Source: Candidatus Poribacteria bacterium
Lineage (GTDB): Bacteria > Poribacteria > WGA-4E > WGA-3G
Direction of reading: 5' to 3'
DNA: 32,918 nt
Assembly (NCBI GenBank): GCA_022822085.1
Contig: JAJECK010000143.1
Coordinates: forward strand, 1 to 32,918
The position numbers were made by a program, and so were the translations under genes. Of this stretch, positions 1 to 7,253 are shown in pieces (within the stretch, counting starts at the first letter, position 1; each line of letters starts with the position of its first letter). Under the pieces are notes generated by a model. It was given only the letters and a program-made list of their open reading frames with translations, did no database searches and was not told the origin of the DNA.

Positions 1-34
1 TGATTTCACAACGATCTAATGTTATACTAATCAT
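1..34 (-). CDS. N-terminal start of an unidentified gene, cut by the window edge
   Basis: Eleven codons (MISITLDRCEI) run off the left end of the window. The start is supported by a strong Shine-Dalgarno-like AGGAGAGG placed 6 nt upstream of the ATG. It lies on the same strand as the defence island and could be its next gene. Too little sequence is present to name a family. Confidence 0.5.
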   Translation of the reverse strand, partial: MISITLDRCEI

Positions 35-359
35 TGGTATCCTCTCCTATTCTAATAGATTATTTGGAAAGGATACCATTTTTCTATGTACATCGCAACA
101 AATACCTAAATTTAGATTTGTGCAAAAACTTTACACACCCAAATATAATCGCCAAACACTTGATCAGATTAGACGATTCTATAATGAAGTGTCAAACTAA
201 TTGGATCAACATGTTACAATTCCCGATAATCCCTTTTATAGTAAAATCCAAAAATATATGTACACTTTTGGTCCTTGGAACTTAAACTGCCTTATTGGAC
301 TGTGATGTCCCATAAACTTCCTAGTTTGTGCAGTCCCGTACGCCAACTAAAAATTTGCA
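35..359. other. Intergenic stretch with one short repeat
   Basis: No convincing gene is visible here. An open plus-strand frame at 34-285 has no ribosome binding site, starts opposite the start codon of the minus-strand gene, and has no recognisable protein features. The only structure seen is a 20-bp exact repeat at 214-233. Confidence 0.5.
214..233. repeat. 20-bp exact direct repeat, copy 1
   Basis: The 20 bases at 214-233 recur exactly at 2503-2522. Each copy lies at the 3' side of one of two related micro-ORFs (360-512 and 2503-2640), so this may be part of a larger duplication that has decayed. Confidence 0.7.
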
Positions 360-512
360 CTATAATTGTGTGCAGGTAATTATGGTTTCCACTATAAACA
401 CTTCTCTGACGTGCCAACCGATAAATTCTTCTTCTGGATAATAGGATAGCAGGGCGAAGTCATCTGCGAACCGATCCATCAGATGCTTCACGATTTCATC
501 ATATTGTGCCAT
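360..512 (-). CDS. 50-aa micro-ORF, copy 1 of a duplicated pair
   Basis: A 50-residue protein starting MAQYDEIVKHLMDRF and containing FALLSYYPEEE and HVREVF. It lies 38 nt downstream of the consensus-like promoter at 550-579. A second version, 45 residues long, is at 2503-2640 and shares IVKHLMDR, LSYYPEE and HVREVF. The N-terminus recalls Rpn/PD-(D/E)XK transposase-like proteins of mobile elements, which are much longer, so both may be truncated fragments. That family link is from memory and weak. The shared reading frame and conserved residues suggest that it was, or still is, translated. Confidence 0.45.
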   Translation of the reverse strand: MAQYDEIVKHLMDRFADDFALLSYYPEEEFIGWHVREVFIVETIITCTQL

Positions 513-540
513 ACTAAGTGTTACGCCTTTCGGACAAATT

Positions 541-588
541 CTTTTATTGATTATACTTGATGGGGGGTGGGGTTGTCAAGGGAAGTTT
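541..588. repeat. Left copy of the 48-bp promoter-bearing direct repeat
   Basis: The sequence at 541-588 is nearly identical to 5605-5651, differing by a few bases and one base of length. Both copies point the same way. They enclose the OLD, micro-ORF, DGQHR and GIY-YIG genes as well as an sspD remnant. Each repeat contains a full promoter. Confidence 0.8.
550..579 (-). promoter_or_regulatory. Consensus-like promoter for micro-ORF 360-512
   Basis: On the minus strand, a -35 TTGACA (574-579) and a -10 TATAAT (550-555) are separated by 18 bp. Both hexamers are perfect sigma-70-type consensus. The micro-ORF start at 512 lies 38 nt beyond the -10. Confidence 0.7.
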
Positions 589-634
589 TTGGGTGATTAG
601 AAATGTCGTAGGGTCGTTATAGTTATTTCGTAGG

Positions 635-2461
635 TCAGTTAACAAGCAATTTATTTAGGGCATCAAAGGCTTCTTGGAAACGATCAAGCTGTGGATCAGT
701 TAAATCGTTCTCAAGTGATTGAATGTTTTTGCTTAAATAATAAGCGGGTCGGTAATGGTTAAACTTTACACCTTTTGGAAGTGGATTATTTTCAAAGTAG
801 TCCTCAATTCGACGAATAATGCGTGGCGGATCCTTTGGTAAATCACCTATTTTTACAGAAACTCCAAATTCTCTGTTAACCAATTTTAAATAAAAGGAAG
901 GATTGAACATATCTTCAATATCTGCTTCTTTACCGTTCAAAAAGTCGGCATAGGTAAGAACTTGATTCTGTTTGAGCAATTTCGTCTTGTAGAGGTTTTC
1001 AATCTTCTGCTGATTTTTCTTTTGGTAATCAATGAGAACGGCGATATTCAAATCCGTCTGAGCACCAATCAGTGAGACGAATGTAGAAACCTTGTCAGAA
1101 CCTCCTACAGGAGTAATAGTCCAATCGGAACTCAAACCATCTTTACCTTGTGCCTGAAGAAGGGTGGAAATAGTTTGGATGTACAGCAGGTCCGACACCC
1201 CTTCAACAACGAGACTGTTAGGACCAATGAAAAGTGTCTGAGAAATTTCGTAACCGAGAGCACCTTGGAGAGGAAAAAGGCTGTCCGGAATAGCATCAAG
1301 GACTTCAGTAATAACTTTTGTTCCTTGCAGTTCATCTGGAAGGTTGTCAGGATTCGGCGCGCTGCTCAAATTTTGAACAATTCTTATACGATCAAAACGC
1401 GTAGGATCAACCATAAAAGGCGAATGAGTAGTGTAGATAAGTTGGTGGTGTGGGATGAGTTCTTCTTCAAAGTACCGAAGAAGGTCACCTTGGGCTTTTG
1501 CATGAAGAAAAAGACCCGGTTCATCCAAGAGCAATATGAGATTGTCGTTTTCCTCGCGAAGTTTTTGGTACCAGGCAAGAAAGGAGAAAAACCAGACAAA
1601 ACCTCGAGAACGGGTTCCTAACGCAGTACTCACCATGTCTTTCGTGTTTTGTACACGGCCCCAAATGTTCATTCCAGACCTCATTTCCTCAGGGTCTTCT
1701 GGCTGTGCAGATCGAATGTCAAATGACATACGAAGGTGTGGGTTTTGAGACCAATAAGGGAGCACTTTTTGAGTAAGAGAGTTTCCTGCATCTTCTAACT
1801 TGGCCATTAGGGTTTCTGTCTGTCCGGGATTTATTATTTGGTCCAGATCAAGACCAGCAAGTTGAATTAACCCAAGTAATGGATAGTCTGGATCTTCGAG
1901 AGTATTGTGTGTAACACGCTGCATAAGTTCTTCAATATTCTCTTGTCCTTTCATTTGGTAGTACTCGTCGAAATAAAGGAATTTAGGAAGCAGCTTAATA
2001 AAGTACATTCCAAGATCGTGATAGTGTTCACCAAAATATTCCTTCGTTAAATTTTGTCCCGTATCTATACTAGAGAAACTGAAAAAACGGGTGTTCGAGT
2101 ATCTTTTACTAAGAGTAATTGTTAGTGCTTTCTTCTTAGGAAATTCAAACTCATATATTTCTTTAGCATTTTCTATGGTTTCAGGGTCAATCCTAAATGT
2201 TCCTGTGACAACATTTGCTGGTTTTTGGTCACCAGTTTTAACATTTTTTTCGTAGTCAACTAATGTTTAGCGTGGATAGTCTTCTGTTGGATCAAAATCT
2301 CCATCACCTTCGTTGATGGGATTCAAACGGTAAAGTGCTTTTAATAAAGCAGTTTTACCTGCCTCATTCTTCCCCACCAAACAAGTCGCATCATCAATAT
2401 TAAACTCGGTTGAGTCTTGAATGCTCCGAAAATTTGTGATATGTACTTTTGTAAGTTTCAT
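635..2461 (-). pseudogene. OLD-family ATPase/Toprim nuclease, interrupted by one in-frame TAA
   Basis: One frame runs from the ATG at 2461 to the stop at 635, 608 codons, broken only by a TAA at 2267-2269 (codon 65). Translation between that stop and the downstream ATG at 2008 is in the same frame with no other stop, so this is one gene with a single nonsense change. The N-terminal piece opens with MKLTKVHITNFRSIQD and a Walker A GKNEAGKT at residues 30-37. The rest has a Walker B LLLLDEPG, an H-loop TTHSPF, and a Toprim-like half with LVVEGVSDLLY and VLIDYQ. OLD nucleases of this layout cleave DNA with ATPase control and are common in phage defence. The break separates Walker A from Walker B, so activity would be lost unless the stop is a sequencing error or is read through. 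It lies at the end of the GIY-YIG/DGQHR run. Confidence 0.8.
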
Positions 2462-2502
2462 GTCTTTTTACCAAATTTATCTGAAATTATTTTATTAGAC
2501 GA

Positions 2503-2640
2503 TTACAATTCCCGATAATCCCATTGAAACACTTCTCTGACATGCCCAACTACTACTTCTTCTGGATAATAGGATAGCATGGCGAAGTAAGCGGCGTAAC
2601 GGTCCATCAGATGCTTCACGATTTTGTCATGTTTAATCAT
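2503..2640 (-). CDS. 45-aa micro-ORF, copy 2 of a duplicated pair
   Basis: A 45-residue protein, MIKHDKIVKHLMDRY at its N-terminus, related to the micro-ORF at 360-512. Its ATG overlaps the end of the DGQHR gene in an ATGATTAA arrangement, which suggests translational coupling. The last codons cover the 20-bp repeat at 2503-2522. Both copies end soon after HVREVF but with different tails. No function can be assigned. It may be a fragment of a mobile-element gene or a small conserved protein. Confidence 0.45.
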   Translation of the reverse strand: MIKHDKIVKHLMDRYAAYFAMLSYYPEEVVVGHVREVFQWDYREL

Positions 2641-4810
2641 CGGTCTCATCTACCTCATCATCTTCAATTTCAGATACAGATTGCCCTTTTATTTTTCTGA
2701 TTTCTTCCAAATCATTCTTTATATCATTTTCATCAATTTCAAGTGAATTCTTAAATGCATCTACAATATCCTTGACTGTTCTCTCATCAAGATCCTTTTG
2801 AAAATTTGCCTTTTCACTTTCGTTAAGAGGAAGAGGTTCAATTTCCTCCTTATAAGCGTATCGAATTCTGTAAAGTTTTTGCCGCCATTTCCTTTGGACT
2901 GTTTCAATGCTGGCTGCTTCTTCATCTCCATAACTGCTCAATAGTTCTAGAATAAGATATCTGCAAAAATGACCGTCAGACGGTATTAAACCACCTCGCG
3001 GTTTAAAAATAGATCTCAGACTGCTTGGATCCAAATGATTAAACATTACGGATCTAATTCCTTCAGAGTCCTGGAATCTTTCATTAATGTAAGATATCCA
3101 TTTATCTACTGTTTGAATAAATTCTTGTCGATCTTCAATTCCTATTTTCGCTTTCAGATAGGCAAAGGCCATAAATAATCCTGTTTGGAAAGCATTTGAG
3201 CAAAAACAATCAAAAATTGAGTTTACCTTTTTGAATTGCTCATCAGTAGGATCTGAACTAAGTTCTAGATAAAATTTAGCTCTATGTATTTTAGCCTTTT
3301 CCTCCATTGCTCGTAGAACTTCCCATGCTCTTTGTACATTTGATTTTTCACCGTTTCCTTCAGAACTACTATTACTATTATCATTTTGTTGTTTTTCATT
3401 TTGTTGTTTTTCACTTTGTTGTTTTTCACTAAGTGTATGTCGTAGCCCTTGCCCCTGAACTAGTGCGGTATGAGCGATTTGGCTTTCTCTATAGTAAGGT
3501 CCGCTTTTTTCTAAAACGGTGTCAACTGCTTCAATATGCTTTGCAAAAGGGTAGAATTTGCTCAGTGAGCTCAGAATCACTTGACCCCATCCATCCTGGA
3601 AACATTGACGAAATATATCTTCACCATGCCTAGGATAATTGTACTGTTCAATATTCGCTATTCCAATACCAAGAGATTCTTTGTCTTCTTCTGTTAGGAC
3701 ATTATCCAAATCTAATTCTCTTCGAAGACGTTGATTATTCACAGCAGGCCTGCCGCTATAATACCGTGTCATAGGGTCAAGTATAGCGTTATCACTTGAT
3801 AGAAGAACAAACCTGATGATGTCAAAAATGGTGAATACGTTTGTTAGAGCAAAAGGACGAGTAGTAGGCACTTTATCGTGTGGATTATCGTATTCCGTAT
3901 GATATAATTTAAGCATGTCAGTTGCAGTATTTTTCTTCACCATATTAAATAAATGACGAGTAAAACATGCTACTAAATCCGTGTCATCCAACAGAATTTC
4001 TCGTGCTTTTGATGGTTGACGAGCATTTCGGTTTACATCAAGAAAAAGCCTTCGGCAAGCAACAGTCAGGTTCCTTTCCGCTTCGTTTTCAACTCCGGTT
4101 GTTAATTCAGGGAAGTAGGCAATACAAACAGGAAGGTGAATTTGATGCAGAACGGGCATATCTAAGTTTCTTTCCTCATAAAAGTACTGGAATTCACTTC
4201 CATTTCCACTCCACTTGTTTGACGAAGCACTTCGATACGCTGCTAACACTGCCATAGCGCGATGTTGTCCATCTACTATAACAAGTTTTGCCTGCGTAGG
4301 ATGAATACAGAGATCGGTTGGAGATTGTGCTAATTGATCATTTTCTTTCACTTCACGTTTTACTGAAAAGACGTTCCCATATTTGAAAACTTTTAATGGA
4401 ACTCCTTGATCCTCGTCATTATCTAAAGTACGTCCAGGATAAAGTTCATCCATGTTATTTCCATTCATGGGAACAATGATAGCAAGTATAGGTGGGAAAA
4501 ATCTAGGTGAAAAAGTTGTTTCTTCAGAAAGGGTTTCTCCAAGTAAATAGGGCACCATTTTCTCTGAAACGCGATAATCGTCAAGGTCACGTTGAAGTAA
4601 ATGATCGAAATCTAGGTCTTCTATGTTAAAGACTTCTCGAACAGGTACAAGAAGGTCAAGTAGTTGACCATTTGGAGTGTCCCCCCCATCAAGCGAAGCG
4701 TATGTTAAAATATACTCAACTGTTAAATTAGCATTTGGAACCTTGAAAGTCCCTAAAACACCCTGCACATCAATAGTGGAAACTTCGACTTTGTTGGATC
4801 TTCTTGGCAT
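2633..4810 (-). CDS. DGQHR-domain protein (DndB/ParB-like superfamily), large version
   Basis: 725 residues with the signature LVIVDGQHRAMAVLAAYR, DGQHR at residues 180-184. DGQHR proteins include DndB, a regulator in Dnd phosphorothioation systems, and DpdB-like proteins of deazapurine DNA modification. The motif belongs to a wider ParB/DUF262-related group that binds nucleotides or DNA. The region after residue 460 is rich in S, E, K, Q and N and carries a tandem EKQQ repeat, probably a flexible linker. The C-terminus is very acidic. A GGGGAGGAG ribosome site lies within the end of the upstream GIY-YIG gene, only 2 nt separate stop and start, and the two are surely co-translated. Role inferred: regulator or modification sensor. 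A direct catalytic role is also possible. Confidence 0.75.
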   Translation of the reverse strand: MPRRSNKVEVSTIDVQGVLGTFKVPNANLTVEYILTYASLDGGDTPNGQLLDLLVPVREVFNIEDLDFDHLLQRDLDDYRVSEKMVPYLLGETLSEETTFSPRFFPPILAIIVPMNGNNMDELYPGRTLDNDEDQGVPLKVFKYGNVFSVKREVKENDQLAQSPTDLCIHPTQAKLVIVDGQHRAMAVLAAYRSASSNKWSGNGSEFQYFYEERNLDMPVLHQIHLPVCIAYFPELTTGVENEAERNLTVACRRLFLDVNRNARQPSKAREILLDDTDLVACFTRHLFNMVKKNTATDMLKLYHTEYDNPHDKVPTTRPFALTNVFTIFDIIRFVLLSSDNAILDPMTRYYSGRPAVNNQRLRRELDLDNVLTEEDKESLGIGIANIEQYNYPRHGEDIFRQCFQDGWGQVILSSLSKFYPFAKHIEAVDTVLEKSGPYYRESQIAHTALVQGQGLRHTLSEKQQSEKQQNEKQQNDNSNSSSEGNGEKSNVQRAWEVLRAMEEKAKIHRAKFYLELSSDPTDEQFKKVNSIFDCFCSNAFQTGLFMAFAYLKAKIGIEDRQEFIQTVDKWISYINERFQDSEGIRSVMFNHLDPSSLRSIFKPRGGLIPSDGHFCRYLILELLSSYGDEEAASIETVQRKWRQKLYRIRYAYKEEIEPLPLNESEKANFQKDLDERTVKDIVDAFKNSLEIDENDIKNDLEEIRKIKGQSVSEIEDDEVDETDD
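3382..3426. repeat. 15-bp tandem repeat, three units, in coding sequence
   Basis: Three 15-bp units at 3382-3396, 3397-3411 and 3412-3426 encode the repeated pentapeptide (S/N)EKQQ in the linker of the DGQHR protein. A unit of 15 bp changes length without shifting the frame. Confidence 0.85.
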
Positions 4811-4812
4811 AA

Positions 4813-5478
4813 TTATCTCCTCCCCAAAATAGGGTAAAACATTCTGTTTAATAGGGTTTCAGCGGTTTCAACAGTTTTACGAATTCTCTCCAATGAAAGA
4901 TTGGGTTGGTGTACATAAGTGACACCAACCATCAGTTCATTAGGATCTATTTTTCTTTCTACGATACGTTCAGCAAAATTCCTATCATTTTGCAAAGAAT
5001 CTTTACTGTCAATAGGGTCTTCAGGTATGGCATCTTCTTGTAATTTTTTATTATATTTTTCGATGAGTCGCGTATGTGCCTGTAAACGTTGTTTTAGATT
5101 TTTCGACACTCCGATATACAAGGGACCGGTGAGTAGCGGTACAGCTAAGTCCAATATTTTGCTAATTAATTCCCTTTCCTCAAGATCCTCAAGCATTTCT
5201 TGAAAATTAGGGGCAAATGGTTGTTTGTTATGTCCGTACCACAAATGGTTCAAGTCTCCTTCCATTTTCAGGTTGAAATGCCCTCCTACCTGCATAGCTA
5301 AAGTTGGGTAGCAGATTTGCTCTGCAATCCTCTTAAGTACTTTAGAAAAATTTTGGGCTGATTCTATATTGCTCCTACCGGGCCTAATTCGAAGGTACCA
5401 AGCATAGAGTCCTGGTTTTGCCTCCGCATCAGACACTGTTTCAAAGGAAAGTAAATTACTCAACATTTCAGACTTCAT
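4813..5478 (-). CDS. GIY-YIG nuclease-domain protein
   Basis: 221 residues. The GIY half reads PGLYAWYLR near residue 23, and the YIG half reads GPLYIGVSKNLKQRLQAH, with the expected Arg after YIG. The C-terminal AETLLNRMFYPILGRR supplies the conserved Glu and Asn of the fold. An insertion of about 85 residues separates the two halves, longer than in compact GIY-YIG domains. The key residues appear present, so nuclease activity is plausible. It lies immediately upstream of the large DGQHR gene and probably shares its transcript from the promoter at 5614-5642. No clear ribosome site precedes the ATG. In this setting it may be a restriction nuclease of the accessory module, which is inference. 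Confidence 0.75.
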   Translation of the reverse strand: MKSEMLSNLLSFETVSDAEAKPGLYAWYLRIRPGRSNIESAQNFSKVLKRIAEQICYPTLAMQVGGHFNLKMEGDLNHLWYGHNKQPFAPNFQEMLEDLEERELISKILDLAVPLLTGPLYIGVSKNLKQRLQAHTRLIEKYNKKLQEDAIPEDPIDSKDSLQNDRNFAERIVERKIDPNELMVGVTYVHQPNLSLERIRKTVETAETLLNRMFYPILGRR

Positions 5479-5510
5479 AAATCATCGTATTAGTAGTATT
5501 CGAAATTAAG

Positions 5511-5596
5511 ATTACTTATGACAAATCAGACAAGGTTCCTCATCATCGGTAAGAATTTCTATCAATCACCGATTCGGTTTTGCCTATCCTTTTTCT
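5511..5596 (-). pseudogene. Remnant of an sspD 3' end
   Basis: Read on the minus strand, this stretch matches the last codons of sspD (9574-9665). It keeps the EIL-TD segment, then lacks six codons in frame, and ends EEPCLICHK followed by TAA. The genuine sspD ends EEPCLVCHK with TGA. Differences include a synonymous Leu codon and a Val-to-Ile change. Upstream of the match a 5-base length difference breaks the frame. It sits between a consensus promoter and the GIY-YIG gene, and appears to be the tail of a second, lost sspD allele. Confidence 0.75.
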
Positions 5597-5604
5597 TAAA
5601 GGTG

Positions 5605-5651
5605 CTTTTATTGATTATACTTGATGGGTAGTGGGTTGTCAAGGGAAGTTT
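5605..5651. repeat. Right copy of the promoter-bearing direct repeat
   Basis: A 47-bp counterpart of 541-588 in the same orientation. Together the two copies bracket about 5 kb with the GIY-YIG, DGQHR, micro-ORF and OLD genes, a layout that would allow loss of the segment by homologous recombination. No terminal inverted repeats or transposase accompany it. Confidence 0.8.
5614..5642 (-). promoter_or_regulatory. Perfect consensus promoter upstream of the GIY-YIG gene
   Basis: The -35 TTGACA (5637-5642) and the -10 TATAAT (5614-5619) are 17 bp apart on the minus strand, matching the sigma-70 ideal. The transcript would pass through the sspD remnant as a leader of about 130 nt before reaching the GIY-YIG start. 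Nothing else is seen in the gap at 5652-5751. Confidence 0.7.
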
Positions 5652-5751
5652 CAACTGATACAACGTAAAATGCCACTCCTATTAGAAAGGGCAAATCTAA
5701 TCGTAAGTAAAAGATACGTTAATAGTTCTTACGTTTAGATAGAGAATTGAA

Positions 5752-7179
5752 TTATCCAGAAATGTCTTTTTTCATCTGTACAATCTGATCCCACATTTCA
5801 TCAACTTTTTCATCAGGTTGTGATGGTGTTAGAAAATGTTTCCATAAACTTTTAAGATTGTCAACATACTTACTATCATTTGGTTCTAAACCTAACACCC
5901 ATAGTTGAAGTCTGCGACCAGTCCTGACAGCCCAAGTACGCTCTTCGTTTCGCATTGTCCATTTAAGCTCATTTGTATCTTCAATTATGGAACCAACTAA
6001 CAGAAAATACTTCCAAGGAACTTGGTGAAGCTCCCACTCTAACTTATTAAGTCCTTTTAAAGCATCTCTTACAGTTTCTGTAGTAGGTTTTTCTGGATCT
6101 GAAATTCTTCTGTTTAGCATTTGTCTCACTATTTCGGCTAACATTTGTTGACCTATAGGCCAAAACAGGAGATGGTCTGTTCCTTCATTATCTTCTATAT
6201 TTGTCATATCATGAAATCGCATTTTTGTTGGGGCACTGTGTAGTACTGGAAGTTCTGCAAGTAATCCCTCCCAATACATTGATAATTCTTCATATAGTCT
6301 GTCTATGTATCCATCTGCTGGACGAAATCTTTTGAAATTCTTCAGGTCTGACTTTTCATTACTACTCGGATCCCATCCATCAGAAAGTCTTTTTGGTGAA
6401 CTCAATAATTCGATATTCATCTCATAAAAGGTTTCAATACTGGTAAAGAATGAATCTCCGGTTTTTAGATTTTTACCTTTTGTAGTCTTGATCTTTTCCG
6501 AGTCGCGTTGTTTTTCTGCATCCGATTGGAAGAAAGGTTTTTCTGTAATCAGTCGACGTGTGAGAATTGCGAATGTATCATCTTCGTCCATAATTATGTT
6601 TGTCGCTTGATCGGTTGGTTTAGCATAGCGATTAAGATTCGAAAATAGTCTGCGATACTTCTGCATAAAAGATTCGTCAGTTTCTTCCAAATTGGGAACG
6701 ACAACTATAACAGATAACTCATCGTCTTCAATGTTTTCTGGTTTACCATCATACTCAGAATTATTTCGATCGAGAAGTGTTTTAATCGCCGAGAGTCGGT
6801 GCTGTCCATCTAAAGCATAATATTTTTGTGATCCATCAAACTGTAATATTCCAAACGATTTATTTAACCGTTGATCATTATGCAATAGTGTAAAACGCGG
6901 ATCGTCAGTAACTTTCACTCTATGGAAGATTGGATTCCCCTTAATTGCAGCAATTACAACAGAAGAAAAGAAACGATCTGGTTGTCGTTTCAAATATTCT
7001 ACGATATCTTTCTTAACACGACTTTCATCCAAGATTCTCTGAATGGCAGTATCTAGGGTTTTGTCATCATGAACTTCATAAGCAAACATCACATTTTGGC
7101 TTAGTTCGCTTGCACTCATTTTTACAATATAATAATCCCACGTTCCCATTTTCGAACGAAGGGCTGGATATATGTTCAT
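5752..7179 (-). CDS. DGQHR-domain protein (DndB-like), small version
   Basis: 475 residues with KYYALDGQHRLSAIKTLL, DGQHR at residues 124-128. The overall layout fits DGQHR proteins of the DndB-like group. DndB represses dnd operons and binds DNA, and the motif also occurs in other DNA-modification clusters. The start at 7179 is supported by AGGA about 9 nt upstream. It follows sspE by 74 bp on the same strand with no strong promoter between, so it is likely the last gene of the sspD-sspE transcript. It shares little with the 725-residue protein outside the motif region, so the two are not recent duplicates. Proposed role: regulator or sensor for the phosphorothioation genes. This is inferred. 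Confidence 0.75.
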   Translation of the reverse strand: MNIYPALRSKMGTWDYYIVKMSASELSQNVMFAYEVHDDKTLDTAIQRILDESRVKKDIVEYLKRQPDRFFSSVVIAAIKGNPIFHRVKVTDDPRFTLLHNDQRLNKSFGILQFDGSQKYYALDGQHRLSAIKTLLDRNNSEYDGKPENIEDDELSVIVVVPNLEETDESFMQKYRRLFSNLNRYAKPTDQATNIIMDEDDTFAILTRRLITEKPFFQSDAEKQRDSEKIKTTKGKNLKTGDSFFTSIETFYEMNIELLSSPKRLSDGWDPSSNEKSDLKNFKRFRPADGYIDRLYEELSMYWEGLLAELPVLHSAPTKMRFHDMTNIEDNEGTDHLLFWPIGQQMLAEIVRQMLNRRISDPEKPTTETVRDALKGLNKLEWELHQVPWKYFLLVGSIIEDTNELKWTMRNEERTWAVRTGRRLQLWVLGLEPNDSKYVDNLKSLWKHFLTPSQPDEKVDEMWDQIVQMKKDISG

Positions 7180-7253
7180 AGGTAATTCCTAAAATCTGAA
7201 TAGTTTTAATGTTATAGTCATTAGAAAAAGTTTAATAATTGCGTATTAAAGTC

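Noticed and set aside
34-285. 83-aa plus-strand open frame at the left edge
   Set aside because: It has no ribosome site or recognisable features, and its first codon lies opposite the better supported minus-strand start with AGGAGAGG.
2267-2269. Recoding of the OLD stop codon (selenocysteine or pyrrolysine)
   Set aside because: The codon is TAA, not TGA or TAG, and no downstream recoding hairpin was evident.
2633-7179. Deazapurine (Dpd) modification system based on the DGQHR proteins
   Set aside because: No DpdA-like transglycosylase or other dpd gene is present; the sulfur-related genes fit better.
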